A DNA stretch of 64,000 nt, taken from contig JAJJLU010000338.1 in assembly GCA_023807065.1 (NCBI GenBank), forward strand, positions 34,725 through 98,724. Reading direction: 5' to 3'. The translations under genes were made by a program, and so were the position numbers. The stretch comes from Isotricha intestinalis. Taxonomy: Eukaryota > Ciliophora > Litostomatea > Vestibuliferida > Isotrichidae. This document shows, in pieces, positions 52,376 to 62,274 of this stretch (its first letter is position 1; each line of letters begins with the position of its first letter). The notes below the pieces were generated by a model. It searched no databases, was not told the origin of the DNA, and saw only the letters and a program-made list of their open reading frames with translations.

Positions 52376-53506
52376 TTAAAAACATTTAGAATCAATAACA
52401 AGTAAATTTTTTCCGTTATCAGTATATTCTTTTTTATTCACCCACATAAATTGAAAATTATCTAACGAACTTACAATAGAACCTCCTATCCAAGTTGAAA
52501 ATAATCTTTCTTGTTCTGCAGATAAATTAAAGTTTGTCCCTTCACTTGACTCACTTAATTCATTTTTTAATTTTTCAGGAAAATTTTTTAACAATGTTGT
52601 TCCTCCTGTTAAGCAAATATTTTCTTTTATATCATTTTTAATTTCATTATCACATTTATTAATTGAATCAATGACCATATTTTTAATAGATAAAAGTCCT
52701 TTTTCTTTTTCATTTTCTTCATTAGGAGAAAATAAAATTTCATTAGCTTTGTATAATTCTTTTGATAAATCAATTTTTTTTCCATCAGGTAATTCATAAG
52801 TAACATCTTTTACATCATCACCATCATCTGGATTTAATAATAAATATCCTAATTTTTCCTTTATATCATCAGCTAGAATTCTACCTTTTATATCTATATA
52901 AGTTTCATCTAAATTATTTTGTATCATACTTAATAAATTTTTAGATAAATCTTCTCCTCCAATATTAATTCTTATACTTGCATGAGAAAGCGGATAACCT
53001 TCATAAACAGGAACTGTACTTGTAATATTAAATCCACTATCAACAATTAATCCACTTGTTTTACCATATGAAAATAATCCCAACATTGATGAATTTGCAA
53101 TATGTAATCTTTTCACATTAAAAGTTTCAAACAATATTTCAGTTAATTTTTCCCTATTTTCTCTAGAAGTTCTAGGACTTTCTGTTATTAAAATTGAAAC
53201 TTCTTCTGGAACAACCTTCATTTCACTATATAAGAGGTAATGCATTAAATTTTCAAATTTATCCCAATCTGTCACTTCACCTCTTTGAATAGGATATGAA
53301 AAGTTCATTATTTCATATTTAGAGATTGCATCATCACCTACATATCTTTCTTGTAGTTCCATTCCTACCATTAAACCTACTTGTTTTGGTGTTCCTACTA
53401 TTGAATTAAAAATACTTCGAGGACCATCTTCTCCTCCAAATCCTGCCTTAACTAAACCTGATCCTACATCAATTACGACATTTGAATATTTTGTTTGTTG
53501 TTTCAT
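52376..53506 (-). CDS. Divergent actin-like protein lacking ATPase residues
   Basis: 376 aa, actin length, ending KCF like true actin. The fold is clear: VIDVGSGLVKAGFGGEDGPR, FNSIVGTPKQVGLMVGM, YVGDDA, RENREK, VPVYEGYPLSHA, CLTGGTTL and FSTWIGGSIVSSL. Several nucleotide-site residues are altered: DNGSG is DVGSG (N12 to V14), the hydrolysis Gln137 aligns with S139, the D154-S-G-D157 loop reads DSGFN (D157 to F159), His161 aligns with S163, and the methylated His73 position is Arg75. K18 and D154 equivalents remain. ATP may bind but hydrolysis is expected to be poor. Arp1 or another Arp is the alternative, but the KCF end and lack of insertions favour an actin paralogue. Confidence 0.9.
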   Translation of the reverse strand: MKQQTKYSNVVIDVGSGLVKAGFGGEDGPRSIFNSIVGTPKQVGLMVGMELQERYVGDDAISKYEIMNFSYPIQRGEVTDWDKFENLMHYLLYSEMKVVPEEVSILITESPRTSRENREKLTEILFETFNVKRLHIANSSMLGLFSYGKTSGLIVDSGFNITSTVPVYEGYPLSHASIRINIGGEDLSKNLLSMIQNNLDETYIDIKGRILADDIKEKLGYLLLNPDDGDDVKDVTYELPDGKKIDLSKELYKANEILFSPNEENEKEKGLLSIKNMVIDSINKCDNEIKNDIKENICLTGGTTLLKNFPEKLKNELSESSEGTNFNLSAEQERLFSTWIGGSIVSSLDNFQFMWVNKKEYTDNGKNLLVIDSKCF

Positions 53507-53580
53507 TTTTTTTATTTATTTATTTAATAAATTTCATTTAATCATTAATTGTTTATTGATACAATAAATTATTTATTTTT

Positions 53581-54468
53581 CTATTCAACATAGAAGTCTA
53601 ATGCTATTTTAATCATATTCCCAAATACCTCCCCTAGATAATGATAATTTTTCTCATCATTTGCTTTAATTAATTCTTTTGCATTTTCAAGTAATATTGT
53701 AGAATTTCCATTTATTCTTTCAATAACATTATCAAATCCTTCTAAAGAGATAAAGTTTTTAAATACGGACATAAAATAAAATAACCTACAATTTGAAAAT
53801 AACCCAGAAATACCAAACAATTTCAAAATTATATTTGTAAATATATCATTATCTTCTTTAGGATTTCTTAATCCTTCAACAATTTCATTAATTAAGTTCA
53901 TTAAATCATCTTTTCCTTTAATAATTGAATCCTTACATTTACTTTCAGTTTTATTTTTTGTTAATCCATCAATAACCCCTTCAGTGATTTCATAACCTAT
54001 ATTTGAATTTTCAAACCTAAAACTTTCATTTTGATTAATATAATATATAATTTGCCCTATTGATTTTCCAATTGATTCTATATTATAATTATTAGCTTTT
54101 AATTCATTTATAACAACATTGGAAATTTTACTTATTTTATTTATGATTCCTGAAATAAAATTAAATGAAGTCATAGAATTGTATGAATTATTAAATAATG
54201 ATAATGCAGTATTAATTGGGCAAAATGTATAGATTTCTTCAGCTATTTTTTCTATAACATTTAATACCATTTTGTAATTGTTGTTTTCTGTATAGTTATA
54301 TAAATTTTGTAAATCTTCATCAAAAGTTTTTCCCAAGCATTCTTCATTCAATTCTATTGAAGTATTTCCTTGTGCATAATATAATAAATTATGTAAAAAT
54401 GTTTTTGCATCCTCTGAACATTTTGTCAGTGTTAAAAAAATTATTAAAAAGAAATTGACTGTTTTCAT
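53581..54468 (-). CDS. Secreted Asn-rich glycoprotein of unknown function
   Basis: 295 aa from the ATG at 54468; an in-frame extension upstream has no ATG and only adds a TTG. The start gives a signal peptide, MKTVNFFLIIFLTLTKC, and the mature part has six or more N-x-S/T sites (for example NTS, NYT, NNS, NES, NKT, NST) and five to six cysteines. It is all-helical, with recurring Gly-containing units (SIGKSIGQIIYYI, LGEVFGNMIKIALDF) that suggest internal repeats. No family is recognised; ciliates secrete many such proteins. Confidence 0.75.
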   Translation of the reverse strand: MKTVNFFLIIFLTLTKCSEDAKTFLHNLLYYAQGNTSIELNEECLGKTFDEDLQNLYNYTENNNYKMVLNVIEKIAEEIYTFCPINTALSLFNNSYNSMTSFNFISGIINKISKISNVVINELKANNYNIESIGKSIGQIIYYINQNESFRFENSNIGYEITEGVIDGLTKNKTESKCKDSIIKGKDDLMNLINEIVEGLRNPKEDNDIFTNIILKLFGISGLFSNCRLFYFMSVFKNFISLEGFDNVIERINGNSTILLENAKELIKANDEKNYHYLGEVFGNMIKIALDFYVE

Positions 54469-54643
54469 TTTAAAAATATATAAATAAATAATAAACTGAA
54501 AAATATCCAAATAAAAAAGATTAATTTTATTTTTTTTATTATCTCATTTATCTATATTTAACAAAATTCCTATAATTTAATAAGAATTATTGAAAATTTA
54601 ATTCTTTTATATAAATCCCTAATGATTAATCATTTTATTTTGA

Positions 54644-54960
54644 CTTGCATTTAATTACCTTTCTTTTTCAAAAACCTCAAATATATCTAGAAGGTATAAT
54701 TTACCAGCATTTAATTGAACTTAGATTACTAAAATTAAATTCAATTGAAGAGGAAAATTATTTAATTTTTCATTTCCCTTAATCCAAAAGATAGTTTGAT
54801 TACTTATTATCCTACATTTCATATTGATTTATATATATCTTTAAATGATCAATATTATTGCGTAATTTTTTCATTTGAATCAATAACGATGTATTTTTCT
54901 AAATTTATTAAATTTTCTTTTGTTCATTCATCTAAAATTTTCCTAATACAATTGGCATAA
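54644..54960 (+). pseudogene. Broken coding relic, unknown family
   Basis: Two adjoining open frames of protein-like sequence: 54644-54779 (QIYLEGIIYQHLIELRLLKL ...) meets TAA at 54780-54782, and a frame shifted by one base continues from 54781 (NPKDSLITYYPTFHIDLYIS ...) to TAA at 54958-54960. Treating the T at 54780 as an extra base fuses them. No ATG is evident and no GT-AG intron fits, so a pseudogene with one indel is the best reading. Family unknown. Confidence 0.4.
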
Positions 54961-55214
54961 CTTTATTTTCTCTAAACAATTATTTATTTATAAAAATATT
55001 TTTTAAGCTCTATAAATGAATAATAATATTTATAATCTTTTAAATTTTTTTATATTATATTTACCTCTTTTTGTGAAATTTTTCAAAATCATCATTAAAA
55101 ATATCCTATTTTTGATTTTAATTAATTATGATGTATCTATGATATCTCTTATATCTTCTTTAAAAGTGTTTTATTCATTTATCTTTTTATTTTTTTAATT
55201 TATATTTTTTGAAA
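54961..55214. other. Spacer with weak hydrophobic frame
   Basis: The frame 55016-55198 (60 codons, very hydrophobic) is probably chance in T-rich sequence. This is the leader of the CDK gene. Confidence 0.3.
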
Positions 55215-56147
55215 ATGGAAAATGATAATTTTGGTAATAATGACCAATCAATTTTTGAAAAACTAGAAAAAATAGGAAGTGGAACATATGGTAAAGTATA
55301 TAAAGGAAGATTGAAAGAAACATCACAAATAATTGCTATAAAAAAAATGAAAATTGATATTGAAAATGAAGGTATACCTTCAACAGCATTAAGAGAAATT
55401 ACAATATTAAAAGAATTAAATCATGAAAATATATTAAAAATAATAGATGTTGTATGTGAAGATAATAAATTATATTTACTTTTTGAATATTTAGATTATG
55501 ATTTACAAAAATATTTACAAATGATTCAAAATAATGAATTAGGAAATTTAAAATTTACAAATGAAATAATTTGTTCATATCTATATCAAATTCTTGATGG
55601 AGTAGCATATTGTCATAACAGAAAAATCATTCATAGAGATTTAAAACCTCAAAATATATTAATAAATAAAGAAGGACAATTAAAAATTGCTGATTTTGGT
55701 TTAGCTAGAACTTTTTCATTAACAGAAAGACCATATACAAAAGAAGTATTATCTTTATGGTATAGAGCTCCAGAATTATTATTGGGAACTGATATTTATT
55801 CTACTGCTGTTGATATTTGGTCTATTGGTTGTATATTTGCAGAAATGTTTTTAATGCATCCTTTATTTTTAGGTGAAAATGAAATTGATCAATTAGCAAA
55901 AATATTTGAAATTATGGGAACTCCAGATAAAAGTTTCTTTCAAATGTTAAAAATTAATAACAATTATAATGATGAAAATTTCCCAAATTATCAAAAAAAA
56001 AATTTAAAGGATATAATTCCTGATATAGATATATATGGTCTAGATTTATTAGAAAAAATGTTAGATTATTCTCCAGAAAAAAGAATTAATGCCAAAGATG
56101 CGTTAAATCATCCTTATTTTGATAAAATAAAAAAAAAAAAAATTTAA
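55215..56147 (+). CDS. Cyclin-dependent kinase, CDK1/2 type
   Basis: 310 aa from the ATG at 55215 (a TTG two codons upstream is not used). GSGTYG (21-26) holds the inhibitory Thr/Tyr pair (T24, Y25), the ATP lysine is K43, and the cyclin-binding helix is PSTALRE (55-61) instead of PSTAIRE. HRDLKPQN (D142), DFGLAR (160-162) and a T-loop YTKEVLSLWYRAPE with the activating T175 are all intact. The end is a lysine run. It is a cell-cycle kinase of the Cdc2 group, needing a cyclin; PSTALRE-type variants occur in plants and protists. Confidence 0.95.
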   Translation: MENDNFGNNDQSIFEKLEKIGSGTYGKVYKGRLKETSQIIAIKKMKIDIENEGIPSTALREITILKELNHENILKIIDVVCEDNKLYLLFEYLDYDLQKYLQMIQNNELGNLKFTNEIICSYLYQILDGVAYCHNRKIIHRDLKPQNILINKEGQLKIADFGLARTFSLTERPYTKEVLSLWYRAPELLLGTDIYSTAVDIWSIGCIFAEMFLMHPLFLGENEIDQLAKIFEIMGTPDKSFFQMLKINNNYNDENFPNYQKKNLKDIIPDIDIYGLDLLEKMLDYSPEKRINAKDALNHPYFDKIKKKKI

Positions 56148-56248
56148 AGAAAAAGTTATATTTATGTATTTTTTCAAATTTGTGTTTTTATATTTTAAAA
56201 AAATTTGAACTTATATTTTAAAAAATAATAGTTTTTTATTTTTTAAAT

Positions 56249-58552
56249 ATGTCTAATGCTTCATACACAGAATTAAAAAATCACTTAAAAGAATTAAAAA
56301 ATTCAAGAAAAGAATATTTACATATTAAATCAAATACAATAAATAATTTAATTGAAGATAATTCTAAAAATAAAATAATTCAAACAGAGAATATAAATGA
56401 TATATTAAAAGGTATTGATCAAGAAATTGAATCTTTGTCTTCAATAATAAAGACATCAGTTAATATAGCAACTTCAATTATTGCCCCAATAAAAGAAAAA
56501 GAATTAATTATTAATAATGTAAATGATACAATTGAAATTTTAAATATTGAAAAATCAATAAAGGACTTATTAAAAAAATTGGAATCTGAAAATGTAATAG
56601 AAAAAAAAATTCAAATTATTTTAGATGCAAATAAATATATAAAAGTAAATCCAAATCTTTTTCAAAATTATCATGAACAATTTATTAAAAAAAGTTTAGA
56701 TGTTTTGAGTTATTTAAATACTGGATATAATTCTTTTAAAGAAAATATTAATTTTGCTAATCCAGAAAAAGAATCTATTGAATATATTAAAGAAATGGAA
56801 AAAAATTCAATTTTAATATTTAAATTAACAAATAAATCTGATTCTCTTATATCATTATTTGAATTTTTATCTAATTTTATTTTTCAATCTTATTGTTCAG
56901 AAAGTAAAATGAAAGAAATAAATTCACAATTAGAAAAATTTAATAACAATGATTTTCAACAAGAAGAAGAAATAATTAAATTTTCAGACAACATTAAATT
57001 AAATCTTTATAAAATTTTTAAAAAAATTTCTCAAAACATTCAAGAAAGACAAACTAATTACTTATCCATTCAAATATATAACAATGAAAAACAAGAACCA
57101 ATTTTATTGAATTTAATAAGTAAATTAGTAAAAGGCAATGAAAAACCTATTGTGTTTCTTCTACAAACTATAATATCGCTCTCAAAATATCTGGAAAAAA
57201 ATAAAGAAAATACAGATATTATTTGTAAATTTTGTAGTGATATTTTATCAGAATGTGAAAAATTTAAATTTTATATAACTGTTTTAACAGAAAAATTAAA
57301 AACTTTTTATAATATTGAAGTAAAAAAGAAAGAAAATGATGAATTGTCTTCATTTTTTATAAATTTTAACTCAGCTGTTTATGACATCGGTGAAAAATAT
57401 TGTAACAATGAAATTGATTTTATGAAAACTCAAATATTATCTTTTTTTGAAGAAGAATCAAAGAAATATACAGAAATACTAGATAGTTTAATAAATTGTA
57501 ATTTTGATAATTTATCAGAAAAAATTTTTGATTGTATTGAAGATACTTTTTTTATATTAAAAACCAGTGGTCAAAGAGCAATTAATACTTTAAATCTCCA
57601 AATGGCATTAGCAATTATAAATCATATAATTGGAATAATAATAAATGAAGATTTATATTCACTTCTTGATATTAAAATAAGTTCAATTTTAATTAAAACA
57701 GAAGATTCAAGTAAAAACAGAACTGATCTTTCCAAAAAAATTCAATATTCTTGTAGTTCAGAACCAACATTAAGTAAAAAAAATACTTTTGGAAATTTAT
57801 TTTTAATTAGTTGTTTAAACTGTATTGATAGAGCAAAAGACAATATAAATGAATTATTAGATGATTTAAAAAATTCTATATTCCAAGATATTGTAAATTC
57901 TAAAATTTTTGATTCTGATGAAATAAAACTCTTCCCAAATGAAGAAGAATTAATTGATAAAAAAATTTTATATTTCAAACCAAATGAATTAGAAATGATA
58001 AATTTTGCTTTTAATGATCAAGCAAATATTAATCAAAGATATGAAGATTTATTATCAAAAAAATTACAGATAGCATTTGATTTTTTTTACATTAAAATAA
58101 ATTCATTGGTTGATTTATTAAATTCGACTAATTATTTAATTGATCAAAATAATATTACACAAGCTGAAATGATTGAAAGTTTTTCAGGTAGATTTATATC
58201 AGAAAATGAGCAAATTCTTCAACAATGGAACAATCAATTAAGTGAACATTCATTAGATAAATTTATAGAATATTATTCTGAATATGTTGCAAGTTATATA
58301 GAAAAAATTTTATATAGAAAAAATTATTCTAGTTATGGTGTTATAATTTTGCAAAAAGATATAAATAGAATTGCCAATTATTTTCAAGGTGATAAATTAA
58401 TTTCAATTAGAGAAAAATTTAATAAACTTTTTGATATAATAAGTGTATTAAACTTCGAAACAAATGAAGAATTAATAGAACATTTAAAAAAATATGATGA
58501 TATTAAATTAAAAAAAAGTGATATTGAAAATTTAAGAATTTTAAAAAAATAA
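56249..58552 (+). CDS. COG4: Conserved oligomeric Golgi complex subunit 4
   Basis: 767 aa, standard for COG4. The N-terminus is a coiled coil (QEIESLSSIIKTSVNIATSI then VNDTIEILNIEKSIKDLLKKL) like the COG4 region that forms the complex. The C-terminus carries the diagnostic helical stretch: FIEYYSEYVASYIEKILYRK, YSSYGVIILQKDINRIANYF and LISIREKFNKLFDIISVLNFE, matching COG4's FNLLGALQLDKDIR ... WTIRDKFARL-QMATILNLE. COG4 tethers retrograde vesicles at the Golgi. Starts 101 bp after the CDK gene on the same strand. Confidence 0.88.
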   Translation: MSNASYTELKNHLKELKNSRKEYLHIKSNTINNLIEDNSKNKIIQTENINDILKGIDQEIESLSSIIKTSVNIATSIIAPIKEKELIINNVNDTIEILNIEKSIKDLLKKLESENVIEKKIQIILDANKYIKVNPNLFQNYHEQFIKKSLDVLSYLNTGYNSFKENINFANPEKESIEYIKEMEKNSILIFKLTNKSDSLISLFEFLSNFIFQSYCSESKMKEINSQLEKFNNNDFQQEEEIIKFSDNIKLNLYKIFKKISQNIQERQTNYLSIQIYNNEKQEPILLNLISKLVKGNEKPIVFLLQTIISLSKYLEKNKENTDIICKFCSDILSECEKFKFYITVLTEKLKTFYNIEVKKKENDELSSFFINFNSAVYDIGEKYCNNEIDFMKTQILSFFEEESKKYTEILDSLINCNFDNLSEKIFDCIEDTFFILKTSGQRAINTLNLQMALAIINHIIGIIINEDLYSLLDIKISSILIKTEDSSKNRTDLSKKIQYSCSSEPTLSKKNTFGNLFLISCLNCIDRAKDNINELLDDLKNSIFQDIVNSKIFDSDEIKLFPNEEELIDKKILYFKPNELEMINFAFNDQANINQRYEDLLSKKLQIAFDFFYIKINSLVDLLNSTNYLIDQNNITQAEMIESFSGRFISENEQILQQWNNQLSEHSLDKFIEYYSEYVASYIEKILYRKNYSSYGVIILQKDINRIANYFQGDKLISIREKFNKLFDIISVLNFETNEELIEHLKKYDDIKLKKSDIENLRILKK

Positions 58553-58657
58553 AATACATAAAATTTATTTTAAAAAAAATAAAAAATATAGTGTTTCTTG
58601 AGATTGAATTCAATTTAATGTTTAAAAGGAAGATTAAAATTGGTTATCTCCTTTCTT

Positions 58658-61600
58658 TTATATTTTACAATATTTTCTCCAATGTTCGAATCTTTTTCTC
58701 AATACTCTACTCTTTTTTTGATAAGAAATATAAACACATATTTTAATAAATAACCATACTCTTAAATGTTTACAACAACAAGGATCATCATCATTTTGAG
58801 ATTCAAAAATTTCAATTGGTTGTTGTTCTATAGTTTTTTCAGTTTTATCATCTTCAATAAAATCATCCAAATCTTTCATTATTTTATTTTCATTTATTAA
58901 AGGAATATTATGATAATTCTCCTCAGAAGCAACATTTTCATAGTTTTTATCTTCATCAAAAAGAATATTATTATTCAGTGAATTATAAGAAAATAATTCT
59001 TCAATAGGAATTGGATTTGATTTTTCTTCATCATTTTCAAAATTCAAAATAATATGACGAGGTCTTTCTTCTAATTGACGAAATAATTTTGGTTTCCTCG
59101 GGAAAGAAGATTTAGAAGTTTCTTCTATTGTTTTCTTTACGTAATATTTATATTTAATGTCTTTAGGTTTTTCATCTTTTTCTTCTATATTTAATTCTAT
59201 TATTTCTCCTCCACCTATCATTATTTCTTCATCTATTTTGTTTGTGTTATTTTCGTTTTCTATTTTTTTCTTTTCATTTATTTTTTCATTATTTTTCCAA
59301 TTAATAATATCTCTTTCTTTATTATAGTGATTTCCTTGATTTTCATAATCAACATCTTTATTTAAATATTGTAAATTTTCTTTTGAGCTATTCCTCCGTT
59401 TTTCCTTTTCTGTTTCGTTATTAGTATATATTTGAAATGGACTAATACTTGTTTGAATTGTTGGATCATTTTTTTTATCAGGAGTTGAAGAACGAGAAGT
59501 AATTATTTCATTTTTTCTTTTTTTGATATAAACTTCTTTAGGTTTTGGTTGATCATAATAAATTCTTGTTCTAATTCTTATTTTTCTGTCTTTTTTTCCA
59601 ATAAAATTTTTTGGTTTAATATTTTGTAATTTCCATTTTTTAAATGATTTATATAAAAGTAATTTTGGGTCTTGATTACTATTATATAAAAATCGTTCTA
59701 TTTTTTTTTTCCTTACTGGATTTATACTCATAATTGGAGAATCAGGTTCATCAACAGGAAATCTATTTGGTGATCTTTGGGGAGTTAATGTATTTATTTT
59801 TGGAATACTTGGATTTCTAGGAATTGTTCTTAATTGATTTGGATTTTCATTAATTGAAGATTTAGATTTTATTGTTGGTATCAACGAATTCGATAAATTG
59901 TTTATTTCATTTAAATTTTTTTGATTTTCTTCTTTTTTATTTTTATTAATTACTTCTTCTATTTTAATTATTCCTTCATTTATTTTTTTTTCATTTTCAA
60001 TTTGTTTTGGATTTTTTTTTTCATTATTATTCCCTGTATTAAAAATATCTTTAATTATTTCTTTTTCTTTACTTTTTATTTCAAAATTTTTTCTTTCAAA
60101 GCTTGAATCATTCATTTTCTCTGAATTTGAACAATTACCTTCAATTTGCTCAATTGTAAGATTTTCATTTAAAATATTTTTAGTGTTTCTATCATTTTTA
60201 AGATTATTTAAAACATTTTTTTTATCTTCTTCATTTTTTTTATCTATGAAATTTTTTAAACTATTTAAACCTTCATTAATATTCTTTTCCATTTCAACTT
60301 TCTTATCATTTTGAATTATATCTTCTCCCTTATTCACTTTTTTTTCTTGTATATTTCCTTTAATTTTTCCCTTTTCTTCATAAATTCCTTCATTTAAATT
60401 ATTATATATATTGTTATTATTATCTTCATTCTGTTCTTTCTTATATAAAGGAATGTCAGATAATTGTTTATAAAGATTTTCATTTTCTAAATTATTAGTT
60501 ACCATATTACTAGGAATAACTTCTTCATTATTTTTTGGTGTTTTTTTCTTTATTTCATTTTCTTCATTAATATCATTTTTTTTTTTAATAATCTCTGACA
60601 TTTTATTTCCTTCATCTATATCATCTTCATTTTCTTCTTGTTTATATTCACCATTTCTATCTTTTATTTCTTCATCTTCTTCATAATTTTCTTGATTATC
60701 ATTTTCAATTTGTTTAGAATCATTTTCTAAATAATTATTATCTTTATCATTAATTCTTTTAATTGAATAATCAAATTTATTTATTCTTCCTTTTTCTTTT
60801 TCTGAATTTAAATCTTTATTCAGTGAATGATTTTCTTTGAAATTTTTAAAGTCTTTTTTTTTTTCATATTCTAAATTATTATTTTGTTTATTTGGTTCTG
60901 AAATTTTTTTTTTATTATCTTTATTATTTGTCTCATTTTTTCCTGAAGTAAATTGATTGGTAGTTTCTGGTTCTTTTTCAATTATTTCAATGTCTAATTT
61001 TTGGATTCTAAAATTACTTTTATCATATGAATTTTGATCTAATTTTTCATTTTTTTCATAAATTTCTTTCTCTTTATCAATATTTTCATTATCTCCCCCA
61101 AAATTTTCTTTTGGTTTATTTGTAATATCATATAGAGTTATAGGCTTTATAATATTAGGATTATTTTGATCTTTTTCTTGCTTTTTTTGGATGGTGTTTT
61201 TGTTTATTTCTTCATTAGTTTGTTCATCTGGTTTTTGGGTTTTTAAATGATTTTTTAAAATGTCCATTCCTTTTTCTTTTTCTTTTTTTTCTATCAAATA
61301 AAAGAATTTTTTTAACTTATCAATAGAATCCTTAGGTAGGTTAATTCTAGATAAGTTATTATTATTATCATTATCAATAAATTTCATTAATTGAATTGGA
61401 TTTTTTTCTTCTTTTGGAAAATATAATTTTGAATAATTACCATTTAAATTTTTATTAACTGTTGTTTGAGAATGCTTTAAATCTTCATTTTTAACACCAC
61501 TGATATTTAATTTTTCATTATGATAGGATCTGGATTTAAATGGGATTTTATTGGGTTTAGAATAATATGTTTGTTTTATTTGATTTTTTGGAATAGTGAA

Positions 61601-61816
61601 TTTATTTACAGAAAAAGTTTGTGGTTGAAAATTATCTTTTTTATCTTTTATTCCATAACTTGCTATTCTTTGAGCAACTAATTGCTTTTCTGAAATATTA
61701 TCATCTTCTCCTGAATCAGAAAAATCTAATACAGTCACTTTCTGTTTGTTTTGATTTAATTCTTTTGTTGCATGATATGGAGATCTTGAACGTTCCTTTT
61801 TTATATTATTTGACAT
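58658..61816 (-). CDS. Large disordered Glu/Lys/Asn-rich protein with Sfi1-like motifs
   Basis: 1,052 aa, mostly charged and repetitive (runs of KEKE, NNNE, EENE). Two folded-looking basic patches contain Sfi1-like F-x2-W units: LYKSFKKWKLQNIK near ~690 and LRKRFEHWRKYCKI at the very C-terminus. Between them, IRTRIYYDQPKPKEVYIKKR is followed by Ser/Pro-rich sequence (RSSTPDKK). Sfi1 repeats bind centrin in basal bodies, so a centrosome/cortex role is a reasonable guess, not shown. A CCCKH motif precedes the last patch. No other domain. Confidence 0.65.
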   Translation of the reverse strand: MSNNIKKERSRSPYHATKELNQNKQKVTVLDFSDSGEDDNISEKQLVAQRIASYGIKDKKDNFQPQTFSVNKFTIPKNQIKQTYYSKPNKIPFKSRSYHNEKLNISGVKNEDLKHSQTTVNKNLNGNYSKLYFPKEEKNPIQLMKFIDNDNNNNLSRINLPKDSIDKLKKFFYLIEKKEKEKGMDILKNHLKTQKPDEQTNEEINKNTIQKKQEKDQNNPNIIKPITLYDITNKPKENFGGDNENIDKEKEIYEKNEKLDQNSYDKSNFRIQKLDIEIIEKEPETTNQFTSGKNETNNKDNKKKISEPNKQNNNLEYEKKKDFKNFKENHSLNKDLNSEKEKGRINKFDYSIKRINDKDNNYLENDSKQIENDNQENYEEDEEIKDRNGEYKQEENEDDIDEGNKMSEIIKKKNDINEENEIKKKTPKNNEEVIPSNMVTNNLENENLYKQLSDIPLYKKEQNEDNNNNIYNNLNEGIYEEKGKIKGNIQEKKVNKGEDIIQNDKKVEMEKNINEGLNSLKNFIDKKNEEDKKNVLNNLKNDRNTKNILNENLTIEQIEGNCSNSEKMNDSSFERKNFEIKSKEKEIIKDIFNTGNNNEKKNPKQIENEKKINEGIIKIEEVINKNKKEENQKNLNEINNLSNSLIPTIKSKSSINENPNQLRTIPRNPSIPKINTLTPQRSPNRFPVDEPDSPIMSINPVRKKKIERFLYNSNQDPKLLLYKSFKKWKLQNIKPKNFIGKKDRKIRIRTRIYYDQPKPKEVYIKKRKNEIITSRSSTPDKKNDPTIQTSISPFQIYTNNETEKEKRRNSSKENLQYLNKDVDYENQGNHYNKERDIINWKNNEKINEKKKIENENNTNKIDEEIMIGGGEIIELNIEEKDEKPKDIKYKYYVKKTIEETSKSSFPRKPKLFRQLEERPRHIILNFENDEEKSNPIPIEELFSYNSLNNNILFDEDKNYENVASEENYHNIPLINENKIMKDLDDFIEDDKTEKTIEQQPIEIFESQNDDDPCCCKHLRVWLFIKICVYISYQKKSRVLRKRFEHWRKYCKI

Positions 61817-61921
61817 TATTTTTAATTATATTAAAAAATTGTTTAAAATATATGGATTAAAAATAATAAATATTAAAAAAATAATTGAAAAAAAAAGTAT
61901 TTCTCAAAAGAATATTTATAA

Positions 61922-62068
61922 AGAGAATTAGATAAAAATAATATTGATATTGTTAAAATTAATGAAGTTAAAAATGCTCATTCTATTTTTGTTGCTGAAG
62001 TTATTCAATTAAAAAATGGAAATATTATTACTGAAAGTGGGGATAGAACCATTAATTTGAAGTTAGGT
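61922..62068 (+). pseudogene. Relic of a WD40 repeat
   Basis: About 48 codons with no start. AHSIFVAEVIQLKNGNIITE followed by SGDRTINLK reads like a WD40 blade (aH--v--v--L-nG-i-S-s-D-TIklW) with the Trp lost. It is bounded by stops, so it is a fragment of a lost gene. Confidence 0.5.
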
Positions 62069-62274
62069 TTGTTTGTAATATTGTTTTCATTTTATTTATT
62101 TTTTTTCAAATTTTTTATTTTTAAAGGTTTTATTATATTATTAATAGGCGAAAGAATTCTTAATTATTTATTGTAATTCAAAAACTATTTTTAAATGCTC
62201 ATAAAAAAGTATTTATTAAAAAAAGTTAAACTTGAAATTAAACCTAGTTGTAGAAAAATAAAAGATAAAAATAA

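Noticed and set aside
55209..55214. Upstream TTG extension of the CDK gene
   Set aside because: Nuclear genes here start at ATG; the ATG at 55215 has the expected A-rich context.
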